Positions 34,651 through 43,533 of a stretch of 64,000 bases of DNA are shown in pieces; the first letter of the stretch is position 1, and each line of letters starts with the position of its first letter. Location: positions 1-64,000 of the forward strand of contig JAKLFC010000020.1 of assembly GCA_022711405.1 (NCBI GenBank). Reading direction: 5' to 3'. This DNA comes from Bacteroidota bacterium (GTDB lineage Bacteria > Bacteroidota > Bacteroidia > Bacteroidales > JAGONC01). Both the position numbers and the translations under genes were made by a program. Under the pieces are notes generated by a model that saw only the letters and a program-made list of their open reading frames with translations, did no database searches and was not told the DNA's origin.

Positions 34651-36462
34651 ATGATATTTGGAGAGTTCACGGCTTCATCGGATAAAAAGGGTACCTCCCT
34701 GTTTAATGATCTTCAGGGGATATTCAAGGGCGAAGACATTACTGTCAATCTGGTACAAACGCAGGATTTCTCAGGAGGATTCTGCCTTCATTCCCGGCTG
34801 CCCTACACCGGAGGCGATATGTACCATAATGATCCGGGAAGGGATATCCTGGTCCTGATGTCAGGTTGTATCTATAATAAACCCGAGCTTTACCCGTTTT
34901 TCAATATCCAGCCTGAAACTCCTGATCCAGCGTTTATTGCGGCGGTCTTCCTCAGGGAGGGCCCCGGTTTTGCTGAAAAACTGAATGGGGACTTTACTAT
35001 TTTCATTCTTCAGCCGGAAAAGAAACAAGCCTATCTTTTCCGCGATCACCTGGGTATTCGTCCCATGGCCTATACGATCCTGGGAGACAGGATATGCTTT
35101 TCCTCCGACATTATGGGATTATGCCGGACCTGTCCCGGTAAGGAGATCATGGATGGTAATTTCCTGATGACATATTTTAAATCCATTGACCTCCGGACAA
35201 CGCCCAATCAGAGGGTCACAAAACTACTTCCCGGACACTATTTGCGTTTCTCAGAGAGCGGAATTGAATTAGTCAGGTACTGGGATCCGGGAAAAATTAA
35301 GGTAGATAGGGAACTATCCTACGGCAGGATGTTATCGGAACTGAAATCCCTGCTCTGGGATGCCGTTCAGATCAGGTGCGATCAACGTTTTGTCGCCGGC
35401 GCCCATATGAGTGGAGGCATTGATTCGGGGGTGATTTCAGCCTTGGTGCGCAGTTCGTACCCACGTCAACGTACATTTCACGGCTTCTCCTGGTCCTCTG
35501 CGAATTTTACCCCCAATAACATTCCATATGATGAAAGGGAACTGATTAAAAAATTGTGCAGTATGGCTGGTGTTCAGCCCGTGTTTTCCTCGATGAATAT
35601 TGCTGATTTTCAACGAATTGTATTATATTATTATCATAATCAGTGTTATTTCTTTGAACATAAGACAGAAGAACAGGCCCAGTCGCTCGGGACCAATCTG
35701 ATTTTCAGCGGATGGGGAGGGGATGACTTCATCAGTATTGATCACACCGGTATTGATTCTGACCTTTTATTTGGCTTGAACTTGAGACGCTTTTTTCACA
35801 GGAATCCGGTCATCCCTTTCAGAAAGTTCCTGCGAAATGTGTTGTCTTACGTGATTTTTCCCGCGGTTGGCCTTCTCCGGCCCGGAGTTGCAAGATCGTT
35901 TAAAATTTATGCAAGGTATCTGAAAGGTCCGTTCAAAAGAAGTGAACGGAGTGTTTTGAAGGATTTTTACTTTTACCGGTCAAGGCATGGTCTTCACCTG
36001 GGACTGCTAAGGTTCTATCATCTGCAGGAACGTTGCGAATCCGAGATCATCAACGGATTCCGTCATGGTGTGGAATACCGGTATCCGATGCTCGATAAGC
36101 GCATCATTGAATACATGCTCAGGGTTCCGTCAGTGATCCTGGCCCAGTCGGATCATAACCGTCCGGTTCTCCGTGAGGTCAGTGAAGGTCTTTTACCGGA
36201 AGAATTTCGATGGCACTGGCAAAAAGCGGATCCGGTTCAGTTTGCGCATACAGAATACCTTTTCAAAGAATCGGCGATCGTGTTCATGAATGAGGTCGGG
36301 GATTGGAAGGCCAATCCGGATTTAGGTTTCGTGGACTTTGACTTGTTAGAGAAAGATATACGTGAATTCAACCGGAATCCGGAACGAGATCACAAAACAT
36401 TATTCATTGCTGTCGTGTACCTGAAAGCCATCCATGAATTTACCAGGACCTACCACGGATGA
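34651..36462 (+). CDS. Asparagine-synthetase-like lasso cyclase (C protein)
   Basis: 603 residues. The N-terminal Ntn-hydrolase domain has NGDFTIFI and RDHLGIRPMAYT. Residue 2 is Ile rather than the catalytic Cys needed for glutaminase activity, as expected for lasso C proteins that use ATP only. The synthetase domain has the PPi loop SGGIDS (254-259) and FSGWGGDDF. It should adenylate the side-chain carboxylate (Glu8 of the predicted core) and close the macrolactam. Loss of the amide-donor site argues against ordinary asparagine synthesis. It overlaps the next gene by 4 bp. Confidence 0.88.
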   Translation: MIFGEFTASSDKKGTSLFNDLQGIFKGEDITVNLVQTQDFSGGFCLHSRLPYTGGDMYHNDPGRDILVLMSGCIYNKPELYPFFNIQPETPDPAFIAAVFLREGPGFAEKLNGDFTIFILQPEKKQAYLFRDHLGIRPMAYTILGDRICFSSDIMGLCRTCPGKEIMDGNFLMTYFKSIDLRTTPNQRVTKLLPGHYLRFSESGIELVRYWDPGKIKVDRELSYGRMLSELKSLLWDAVQIRCDQRFVAGAHMSGGIDSGVISALVRSSYPRQRTFHGFSWSSANFTPNNIPYDERELIKKLCSMAGVQPVFSSMNIADFQRIVLYYYHNQCYFFEHKTEEQAQSLGTNLIFSGWGGDDFISIDHTGIDSDLLFGLNLRRFFHRNPVIPFRKFLRNVLSYVIFPAVGLLRPGVARSFKIYARYLKGPFKRSERSVLKDFYFYRSRHGLHLGLLRFYHLQERCESEIINGFRHGVEYRYPMLDKRIIEYMLRVPSVILAQSDHNRPVLREVSEGLLPEEFRWHWQKADPVQFAHTEYLFKESAIVFMNEVGDWKANPDLGFVDFDLLEKDIREFNRNPERDHKTLFIAVVYLKAIHEFTRTYHG

Positions 36463-37121
36463 TTAATGATCCGGTGACAGACCTGCCTTTAGAGCAGCAG
36501 ATCTGTGTGACCTGCGGATTATGTTGCGACGGTACCCTGTTCTGGCATGCATCACTGCAGCCAGGAGAAAAAGGAGATCTTCCTGAAAAGATCAAAAAGG
36601 CATACCGGAAAAGTGAGGATGAGGAATCGTTTATGCTTCCCTGTGGCTATTTTGCAGGGAAATGCACCATTTATGCACAGAAACGGGCCCATGTATGTGC
36701 TTCGTATCGCTGCCAGCTATTGAGGGATTTTGCCGACAGGAAAATCCCGCAGGCAGATGCCCTTGAAATCATTCGGAAGGCGATGATCATGAGAACGGAT
36801 CTGATGGAACAGTTCGGTGCCCTGACGGGTAAAGAGCAAAAACGATCGTTCCGGGAATTGCTGCTGGAGCTTGGGAAGGTTCAGAAATCACTTACAGGGA
36901 TTGATATGGTGAGCCTCAGGTATGATGTGCTCATGGCCCGTTGCAATATCTTTGAAGCCCTGTTGATAAAATATTTCAGGTCTGCCAGCGATTTCAATGA
37001 TCTTATGACAAGCGAACCGGCCGAATTTACAGCAAATCAAACGAATCCAGTTAAATGTACCCCACCCCTGCACCCCTCCCCTGCTAGCAGGGGAGGGGAC
37101 GGGGGAGGGGTAAATGGGTAA
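36459..37121 (+). CDS. YkgJ-like cysteine-cluster protein in the RiPP cluster
   Basis: 220 residues. CVTCGLCCDG (C16, C19, C22, C23) followed by LPCGYFAGKCTIY and HVCASYRC is the CxxCxxCC-type metal/Fe-S cluster motif of YkgJ (UPF0153) proteins. Its role beside a lasso cyclase is unknown; a redox or metal-binding maturation step is only a guess. It is translationally coupled to the cyclase (ATGA). The last 23 or so codons are encoded by a palindromic repeat (37050 onwards), so the native C-terminus has been replaced. Confidence 0.8.
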   Translation: MINDPVTDLPLEQQICVTCGLCCDGTLFWHASLQPGEKGDLPEKIKKAYRKSEDEESFMLPCGYFAGKCTIYAQKRAHVCASYRCQLLRDFADRKIPQADALEIIRKAMIMRTDLMEQFGALTGKEQKRSFRELLLELGKVQKSLTGIDMVSLRYDVLMARCNIFEALLIKYFRSASDFNDLMTSEPAEFTANQTNPVKCTPPLHPSPASRGGDGGGVNG

Positions 37122-37185
37122 ATTCCCCGGCGCTTGCACCGGAATTTGGGTCTAGGGCTTGTCCTGGAATTCATACCAACAAATG
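37050..37185. repeat. Dispersed palindromic repeat, copy 3, read through by the YkgJ-like gene
   Basis: It starts TTAAATGTACCCC, with its 26-bp palindrome at 37073-37098, and ends near CATACCAAC. Unlike copies at 32621 and 34400, where the upstream gene stops inside the first bases of the element, this copy is translated for about 70 bp. It gives a C-terminus rich in Pro, Ser and Gly. Confidence 0.88.
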
Positions 37186-37222
37186 ACCACGAATAACAAC
37201 GAATGACCCCAAATACCCATCC

Positions 37223-37492
37223 ATGGTAAAATACATCCGTAACAACAAAACCATCTCCGGGCGCCTCCATGATGAACTCGTGATGATGGACCTTGACCAG
37301 GGGAAGTACTTTTCGCTCAATCCAGTTGCTACGGCAATCTGGGATATGCTGGAGAAACAACTGACTCCCGGCGAGATATGCAGGAAGTTAATGGAACAAT
37401 ACGAGGTAGATTACGCTCAATGCATGGCGGATGTTTCAGCACACCTGGAGGAAATGGTAAAGCTCCGCCTTGTGATACGATCAAAAAGCTAA
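37223..37492 (+). CDS. PqqD-like RRE protein (lasso B1)
   Basis: 89 residues, the normal size of stand-alone RiPP recognition elements. ISGRLHDELVMMDLDQGKYF, then LNPVATAIWDML and TPGEICRKLMEQYEVD, is the PqqD winged-helix pattern. It should bind the precursor leader through the WxxP motif and deliver it to B2 and C. It is the last gene of the cluster. Lasso B1 and PqqD-family proteins of HPr-kinase systems look alike, so the assignment depends on the neighbours. Confidence 0.85.
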   Translation: MVKYIRNNKTISGRLHDELVMMDLDQGKYFSLNPVATAIWDMLEKQLTPGEICRKLMEQYEVDYAQCMADVSAHLEEMVKLRLVIRSKS

Positions 37493-37564
37493 TCATAGCA
37501 CCTTCCCTTACTTTTACTCCAGGTAAGATACTATGCTAAAGAATCCTGATTTACAAAAAGTTGA

Positions 37565-37768
37565 TTATTTTTTCGCCTGATCTGAAGAAGTCCCTGCTAA
37601 ATGGAACACGATGGCAAACAAGATGAAATTGATTGCGGAGAAGTAGTACATGTGAGGCCTGAGACCGAATAATTCCACGTTGATAAGCCGAAGTATGATG
37701 CCAAGCAACATCAACACCAAAGCGATAATTGAAGAAATACATGTAAGAGGCATGAATGCTTTTTTCAT
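37565..37768 (-). CDS. Small hypothetical membrane protein with two TM segments
   Basis: 67 residues with two hydrophobic stretches: CISSIIALVLMLLGIILRLI (about 10-29) and YYFSAINFILFAIVFHLAG (about 42-60). The C-terminal tail is short and charged. I do not recognise a family. A good TATATTTG -7-like box lies about 25 bp upstream, which supports it over an overlapping frame without such a hydrophobic pattern. It converges with the RiPP cluster from the other side. Confidence 0.55.
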   Translation of the reverse strand: MKKAFMPLTCISSIIALVLMLLGIILRLINVELFGLRPHMYYFSAINFILFAIVFHLAGTSSDQAKK

Positions 37769-37792
37769 AGTACATGGTTTTGGTTTAACCTA

Positions 37793-37800
37793 CAAATATA
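37793..37800 (-). promoter_or_regulatory. Candidate -7 box for the small membrane protein
   Basis: On the minus strand the sequence reads TATATTTG, an exact match to TAnnTTTG, about 25 bp upstream of the start codon at 37768. A T-rich run ending in TTTG lies upstream but only about 10 bp away, shorter than the usual -33/-7 spacing. Confidence 0.45.
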
Positions 37801-37943
37801 GCGATGTTGTCAAAAAAAAAAGAACGAATCCGGTTAAAATCTTTTCAAGTATTTCCTCAACCGTTATTGGAACATTCGTTCATGGGCATACCTATGCGGT
37901 TTTTGACAATCGGTTAAAATGATCATGCCAGGTTACCTGGGAT

Positions 37944-39467
37944 TTATTTGCTCCTGACTTTCTTCAACACAATAAAATACAGGATCCTCCAGAAATATCT
38001 CCAGTCGGTCAGGTAAGGATTCTTGTCGTAAGCATCCAGGTATTTTATTTCAGATGCCTGTATCTCTTCCAGTGTCGCGGGCGTATCCACAATTAAAGGC
38101 GGTAAAAGCCCGGGCTTGTACCTGATTCTCCTCTGTTGCAGGTCTTCCGTATAAAGATGGTAATAGTGCTCGCTAAGAGGCCGGATCCCCACCAGCTTCA
38201 TATCGCCATTGATCACATTGATAATGTTCGGGATCTCATCGATCCAGTACTTTCGTAGCCATTTCCCGAGGGTACTGATACGAAAATCATTTTTGAATTT
38301 CCCTCCTTCCTCCAGGTGATTGGTCGAATAAATGTATTCCTGAAGATATTCCGCATAAGGATGCATGGTTCGCAGTTTGTACAGATAAAATCCCTTCCCT
38401 TCTTTTCCGATTCGTTTTAACCTGACGATCGCACCATAATTCGCCTCCTTCGTGGAAATTGGTAACGTCGTCTTTTTTGCGACTATATAAAGCGAACGGT
38501 CGATTACCCTCTCGTTCATGATTTCAAAGCCCCGGGAATAAAGTCTGCCAAAGATCTCCGCTTTCGAAATGACCCGGTCCCTGTAGCTGGTTAAATAATA
38601 ATAGAGCTTTCTGGTCAGGAAAGTTTTCGGTGCCAGGCGGTTTACCAGGAAATCAAAAGAATAGAGCACCCTGTTGAACGGTTGAGGTAATTCTGTCAAC
38701 AACCTGTTCTTTCTTATTTCCTGTGTTTCCACACACCCAATGAGGATGCCTCCATAGCTCAGTTTCCTGTTCAGGATTTCCAGACATGCATTGAATCTGC
38801 TTATTTCATTGATCCTTTTCAAATTGGCCAGCGCATTATAACGATCCTCTTCCAGGCTTAAAAGAAACCTGGTGGGATTTGTACAGAATATGAGATTTCC
38901 GCTGGATCGCAGATCCACATGTTCCTCCAGGAAGGCGAGTACGTTCACGCCCGATTCTTCCATGATGGCCTTTTTTACCTGCTGATATTTTACCTCTTCC
39001 AGGACATCACACTCCCTGTATATTTCTTTCTCTCTGGATGTATTAGCCTGATCCTCATTCCATTCAATCGTCACGGACCTTTTGAAGGAATAGAGAATCA
39101 TGATCAGAAAAAGTTCCAGCAAATAGGTTATGCCTGCCATGCTCAGCAGGAACTTCCAGGGCAGATATACCATTGAATAGAATCCGGACAGGGTAAGCAT
39201 TATGATCACGGAGATCATATTGGCGAGCAAAATGAATCCCATCCTGTGCGAAAATTTCTGACCATTGACCTTTCGGTATTTACTCAGGAGGATACCGATG
39301 ATGGTCCAGATGGCGAAAAATACCAGAAAAGGAAGAATGACCTTTATTGGAGGGGTTTCATGGAGGGCAAACCGGTGACCCATCAGGAAAAGAAAAACCA
39401 TGGTCAACAGTAACTGATCGCAAATCAGATAATGATAATTGGTTTTTGGGTTGTGATTCTTATTCAT
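37944..39467 (-). CDS. Polyprenyl-phosphate sugar-1-phosphate transferase (WcaJ-like)
   Basis: 507 residues from ATG 39467; the longer ORF from 39512 would overlap vanZ-like coding much more. Four N-terminal membrane segments (for example LLLTMVFLFLM and ILPFLVFFAIWTIIGILL) are followed by a middle region. The C-terminal bacterial sugar transferase domain has LYKLRTM, GKWLRKYWIDEIPNIINVINGDMKLVGIRPL and RIRYKPGLLP. These enzymes start repeat-unit synthesis by moving hexose-1-phosphate onto undecaprenyl phosphate. It could initiate the glycan made by the upstream cluster, though it is transcribed the other way. Confidence 0.87.
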   Translation of the reverse strand: MNKNHNPKTNYHYLICDQLLLTMVFLFLMGHRFALHETPPIKVILPFLVFFAIWTIIGILLSKYRKVNGQKFSHRMGFILLANMISVIIMLTLSGFYSMVYLPWKFLLSMAGITYLLELFLIMILYSFKRSVTIEWNEDQANTSREKEIYRECDVLEEVKYQQVKKAIMEESGVNVLAFLEEHVDLRSSGNLIFCTNPTRFLLSLEEDRYNALANLKRINEISRFNACLEILNRKLSYGGILIGCVETQEIRKNRLLTELPQPFNRVLYSFDFLVNRLAPKTFLTRKLYYYLTSYRDRVISKAEIFGRLYSRGFEIMNERVIDRSLYIVAKKTTLPISTKEANYGAIVRLKRIGKEGKGFYLYKLRTMHPYAEYLQEYIYSTNHLEEGGKFKNDFRISTLGKWLRKYWIDEIPNIINVINGDMKLVGIRPLSEHYYHLYTEDLQQRRIRYKPGLLPPLIVDTPATLEEIQASEIKYLDAYDKNPYLTDWRYFWRILYFIVLKKVRSK

Positions 39468-39879
39468 TGTTAATGAATTGATCCTGCTTCCAGACAAATG
39501 GTACTCTGACAATCATGGCAATGAGAAAGGCCCCAAACAATAATCCAACCTGATTCGCAAGCAAATCGTACCAGTTGAACTTACGTTCAGGAATAAAATA
39601 TTGGAAAGCCTCAAGGGCTGTTGCCAGACCAATTAAGAAAACGGCTCCGAATAATCTGTCATGTTTCCTGAAAATGGGATAGGAGGTTCTGGCTGCGAGG
39701 CTATAGAGTCCTGCCAGCGCCATAAAAGCGACGACGTGAAGGAAATAATCACGCCTGACAAAGAGGATTTCTCCCATCTCCTGAGTGGTACCGGGATTAC
39801 CAGGTTTCAGGTTGAATATGGCCAGGATCAGGACGTAGGTCCAGAAGAGAAATGGAAGATATTTTGTCAGGTGGTTCAT
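39460..39879 (-). CDS. VanZ-like family membrane protein
   Basis: 139 residues. LPFLFWTYVLILAIFNLKPGN at the N-terminus, YFLHVVAFMALAGLYSL, GLATALEAFQYFIPERKFNWYDLLANQVGLLFGAFL and four predicted membrane segments fit the VanZ-like family. VanZ itself is linked to teicoplanin resistance, but chromosomal relatives are mostly of unknown role and often sit beside polysaccharide genes. It is translationally linked (8-bp overlap) to the sugar transferase downstream. Confidence 0.83.
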   Translation of the reverse strand: MNHLTKYLPFLFWTYVLILAIFNLKPGNPGTTQEMGEILFVRRDYFLHVVAFMALAGLYSLAARTSYPIFRKHDRLFGAVFLIGLATALEAFQYFIPERKFNWYDLLANQVGLLFGAFLIAMIVRVPFVWKQDQFINNE

Positions 39880-39906
39880 TTTAAGTTTTGTACAAGGCTA
39901 AGATAA

Positions 39907-42900
39907 TCATTTTTGTAATAGGATCCTTTGGATGGTCGATTTCTTTCCGTCAATGACCTGCAGGAGATAGATTCCTGTTGCGACGGACGGTACGGAAAAG
40001 GAGTTCATCTTATCAGCTGAAAGCCGGATATCAATGAGCCTGCGGCCCAGGATGTCATAGAGTAAAGCAGTGGCATCCCGGTTCAACTCACCTTCGATAT
40101 TTACCCTGTTGCCTGATGTCCATACTTTTATATTAAGTTGATCATGGACAGAGAACGGTAGTGCTTCATTACCGACGATCGAAGGCGTTGCATGAATGTA
40201 GAAGCGTCCCGTACCGTAGGTCTGCGGTGGAAGCGTGATCGTATAGGTGTCTGTTTGAAGATTTGTGAAGATATTGGTCAGTTTATCCTCAAGGAAGAAC
40301 TGGTGACCTTCGATGGGGATGATCCATGCCGAGAAGATCACTTCCCCGCCATTCTCCGAATCGATCCCGACCGGAACGACATTAATCTCATAATCAGCTA
40401 ACGGTAAAGCCTGTCGGGCGAAATTCACATTGCTGCCAGCGACCAGCGTGGTGTATATTTCCACAGAAGGTCCGGCGCTCAGCTGTCCGACATCGTAACC
40501 CGGATCGAGACCGGCTGTCATTGCCTGGTTGTACACGATGGTGGTGAAATTTTCCAGATCCCCTGACCTGACCTTCAGATGCAATCCGAACCATTCCTCA
40601 CCTGCATGTACCGGTGTTGTCAGGGGTACCTCTGTTGCATGGGTCTGCATTTCGGTCGTAAAATTAAAGTTTACCCCATCGCCATACGTCAGTACCAGGA
40701 ATCCCTGCCCAACCTGCACAGCCTGATGATAGGTGGTTCCGGAGTGGAAATCTCCGGTGGCTAGCCCTATATACGGCCACGACCAGCCTCCCTCATAAAG
40801 ATAGACGCCCACATATTGCGGATCAAAATAATCAAAGTTCGTTTCTATGAAATTTGTTCCGGTTCCACTTATGTTCAGGGCACAGGTGAACGGATTGCCC
40901 AGCAGGTTCCAGCCTCCTCCTCCCCATGGCCTTCCAGTTTCATGACCCTCATGTGGTTCACTGTAAGGAGCTGTCGTTAAGCGTATAAGGGGCATCATGG
41001 TCAGGCTTCCCTGAAAAGGCCTGGTTTCATTGTTCGTATTATTTGTGTACCATGCGTACCCTTTGCCGGAGAGAAAACTTTCATCGCCCGTGATCTCCCA
41101 CATCCCATGGGGTTCATTCCATTCCCTTATATCAGAATAAGTAATGCCCTCAAAAGTCGAAATCAGCTCCGTAACAGGTGAGGTAAACATATGATGGTCA
41201 TCACCCTTCATGAAGAGATTATAGGTCACTATCCCGGTGCCGGTTCCGGGAAGGTCAGCTATCCTCATGGATCCAAACCTGTTGGAGCTGGAATTAATTA
41301 TGATCGATCCATCATTGATGAGGTCATGTGCATCAAAAGTGCCATTGATTGTCACTGATCGTTCGTTCTTGATTGTCAGGCTCTTGCATATGCCTCCGTT
41401 CCCCTGGTAGACCACCGGGTTGATGGGTGAGCATGGACCGATCGTCACATCGATCGTCTCATCCGGAATACCGCCGCACCAGTTGTCGGCCGTATTCCAG
41501 TCGTCGCTGCTGCCGACCCAGGTGCCGTTATCCAGTTCCCTGATCAGGTTCTGGGTGATAAGGTTGCTGTTACCACAGGCGTCCGTTAAATTATAGGTTC
41601 TGATGATCGTTTCACCGCAGGCATTCTGTGTCAGTACCTCATCGCCAACCCACTCAACAGAGGGGATGCCGCAATTATCATTCTCATCGGTGATCAATTC
41701 GATATCAGGGGCGGGGAAGGTACTTGTGCAGTCAGTGAGCACAAAATCCGGCGGATTGGAAGCCGAAGGATTCTCCTGGTCCTGAATCCAGGTATACGTA
41801 ATGGAAACCGTTGTGGCCGTATTCCCACACGCATCCATATAGTCGGCGTCCCATGTCTGGACAAAGTCGCATCCGTTTATGACCGGACCGACGGTGGTGA
41901 TGACCGGTGTAATGATACCCTCGCAATTGTCGGTTCCGGTGAAGACAGGATCAGCGAGTGAAGGATTGCAGCCCAGGTCCTGGCTCATTGCGGTGGTAGT
42001 GATCACAGGTGCCTGATCATCCACAATAAGGATCATCATCTGAGTCATGGAGTGACAATCAAATGCATTGGAAGTCACGAGGGATAACGAAAAATCGGTC
42101 CCACATTCCCCGCCGGATTCAACACTGACGGTCATCTCATCCGTATTTCCACTGATCACCCCATTCCCTGATATACTCCATTCATATTTGTCCATGAGCG
42201 GTGGGCCGCTATAGGATAAATAGGTCTCATTCGGGCATACCGTTGTGTGCCCATCGATATAACATACAGGTAATTCATGGATGATGAGTGTGGTGGAGTT
42301 CGTTAAGGCCCTTTCACAACCATGGGCATCGGTTACATTGACCAGGTTGTATGTAAAGGTGCCCACATTTGCCGTAGATGCGAAAAAGAAAGCTGTGCTG
42401 TCGTTGCCTGTGGTGCTGATGACCTGCGTGGGGCCACCATCCAGGTTGTATTTGAACGTATAGGGTGGAGGGCCGCTTGTTCCTCTGAACACAATGAAAG
42501 GAGCAGCCTCGAACTGGCAAAAGTCGCCACCACCGGTTATGGTGGCTGTAGGTGCAGCATAAACATCCACCCATACCGAACCACTTCGGGAATCACATCC
42601 ATAACTGTCAGAAACAACCAATGTATATTCACCCTGAGAAGCCAGGTACATATTCGTGATAATAGGATCCTGCAACGTGGAAGAGAATCCATTGGGTCCT
42701 GTCCAGTTGAAAAAATAGGGAGGCATACCTCCGCTAATATTGGCAAAAAGTTGAAATGTTCCTGATTCGCATACGGCTGGTTCACTTCCTGAGGGAGCGA
42801 AGACAAAGGGTATGGGATCAAGTGTCCCAAAGGAGATATCATCCAGTCCAAAGTCATTGCCGAAAAGATCAGGACGCAGATTGACTATCCGGATGACTGC

Positions 42901-43533
42901 CGTGGTGGCGGATCCTGAATTCCATTTGGGATTGCTATAAAATCGTATCCAATTCGTTGGATTTACATAAGAATTGTCGGCCGGACCGGTCCCGAGCTCG
43001 GCGATCGTTCCGACCTGTTCGCCATTCACTTCAAATCGAAGGCGGGCGTAAGCGCCTTCATCGTTGGTGCTCATGGCCCAGGCTGAAAAATAATAATTAA
43101 AATTCGGTACAACCGGAATCGTTTCCTCCCAGACAACGAGTTCACTGCCCCACCCGTTCACGATCATGAACTGGCCGTTACCCGGATTGGTACGATCCGC
43201 TCCGTAGAAGTTGCTATGATAATTGTACGGGTCATATCCGACACTGTACAGACCTTCGGGCCATAACTCATCCTGGATGCCCGGAAGATCCACCCTGTAT
43301 CCATAATCTGAGCTAAAACCAGAATTTCCGGCACTGAACGATCCGTTGGTCACAAATTCGTTGGCCACCGTCAGATATGCATTGGTAACGCACCCGTTCG
43401 TCCCGGTGACAACAGCACTATAGATTCCTGCTTCGTCGATGCAGACCACCTGGTCGGTCAGGGGGGGTCTGTACTCCAGAGATAGGTTCCTCCACCGTAT
43501 GCAGTCAGTTCCACACACCCTGGCTGAGCGCAA
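39907..43533 (-). CDS. Giant adhesin 1, C-terminal part after a frameshift
   Basis: About 1180 of the 1208 codons continue the protein encoded at 43458-49751. After the frameshift the true frame reads TDQVVCIDEAGIYSAVVTG, then carbohydrate-binding/MAM-like domains (FVTNGSFSAGNSGF). HYR-like domains follow (CDFVQTWDADYMDACGNTAT), then a beta-rich region with a FTSPV segment. The T9SS type A sorting domain closes it: LLYDILGRRLIDIRL, NSFSVPSVATGIYLLQV. The first 20 or so codons of the ORF are not part of the real protein. With one base added at the C7 tract (43461-43467) the two pieces form one frame of 3281 residues, exported by T9SS. Confidence 0.85.
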   Translation of the reverse strand: MRSARVCGTDCIRWRNLSLEYRPPLTDQVVCIDEAGIYSAVVTGTNGCVTNAYLTVANEFVTNGSFSAGNSGFSSDYGYRVDLPGIQDELWPEGLYSVGYDPYNYHSNFYGADRTNPGNGQFMIVNGWGSELVVWEETIPVVPNFNYYFSAWAMSTNDEGAYARLRFEVNGEQVGTIAELGTGPADNSYVNPTNWIRFYSNPKWNSGSATTAVIRIVNLRPDLFGNDFGLDDISFGTLDPIPFVFAPSGSEPAVCESGTFQLFANISGGMPPYFFNWTGPNGFSSTLQDPIITNMYLASQGEYTLVVSDSYGCDSRSGSVWVDVYAAPTATITGGGDFCQFEAAPFIVFRGTSGPPPYTFKYNLDGGPTQVISTTGNDSTAFFFASTANVGTFTYNLVNVTDAHGCERALTNSTTLIIHELPVCYIDGHTTVCPNETYLSYSGPPLMDKYEWSISGNGVISGNTDEMTVSVESGGECGTDFSLSLVTSNAFDCHSMTQMMILIVDDQAPVITTTAMSQDLGCNPSLADPVFTGTDNCEGIITPVITTVGPVINGCDFVQTWDADYMDACGNTATTVSITYTWIQDQENPSASNPPDFVLTDCTSTFPAPDIELITDENDNCGIPSVEWVGDEVLTQNACGETIIRTYNLTDACGNSNLITQNLIRELDNGTWVGSSDDWNTADNWCGGIPDETIDVTIGPCSPINPVVYQGNGGICKSLTIKNERSVTINGTFDAHDLINDGSIIINSSSNRFGSMRIADLPGTGTGIVTYNLFMKGDDHHMFTSPVTELISTFEGITYSDIREWNEPHGMWEITGDESFLSGKGYAWYTNNTNNETRPFQGSLTMMPLIRLTTAPYSEPHEGHETGRPWGGGGWNLLGNPFTCALNISGTGTNFIETNFDYFDPQYVGVYLYEGGWSWPYIGLATGDFHSGTTYHQAVQVGQGFLVLTYGDGVNFNFTTEMQTHATEVPLTTPVHAGEEWFGLHLKVRSGDLENFTTIVYNQAMTAGLDPGYDVGQLSAGPSVEIYTTLVAGSNVNFARQALPLADYEINVVPVGIDSENGGEVIFSAWIIPIEGHQFFLEDKLTNIFTNLQTDTYTITLPPQTYGTGRFYIHATPSIVGNEALPFSVHDQLNIKVWTSGNRVNIEGELNRDATALLYDILGRRLIDIRLSADKMNSFSVPSVATGIYLLQVIDGKKSTIQRILLQK

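Noticed and set aside
34401..34670. Minus-strand ORF of 89 codons between precursor and cyclase
   Set aside because: Its C-terminal third is the complement of the palindromic repeat, similar tails appear at the other repeat copies, and it has no family resemblance or promoter.
31789..37492. Interpretation as a non-RiPP HprK/PqqD-type surface polysaccharide or PEP-CTERM-associated system
   Set aside because: Considered seriously because of the neighbouring polysaccharide genes, but the B2-like Cys/His protein, cyclase without Cys2 and precursor with WxxP and Thr(-2) fit lasso biosynthesis better. It remains the main alternative.
37551..37775. Second minus-strand ORF (74 codons) overlapping the small membrane protein
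   Set aside because: It lacks a coherent hydrophobic or domain pattern, whereas the frame at 37565-37768 has two clear membrane segments.
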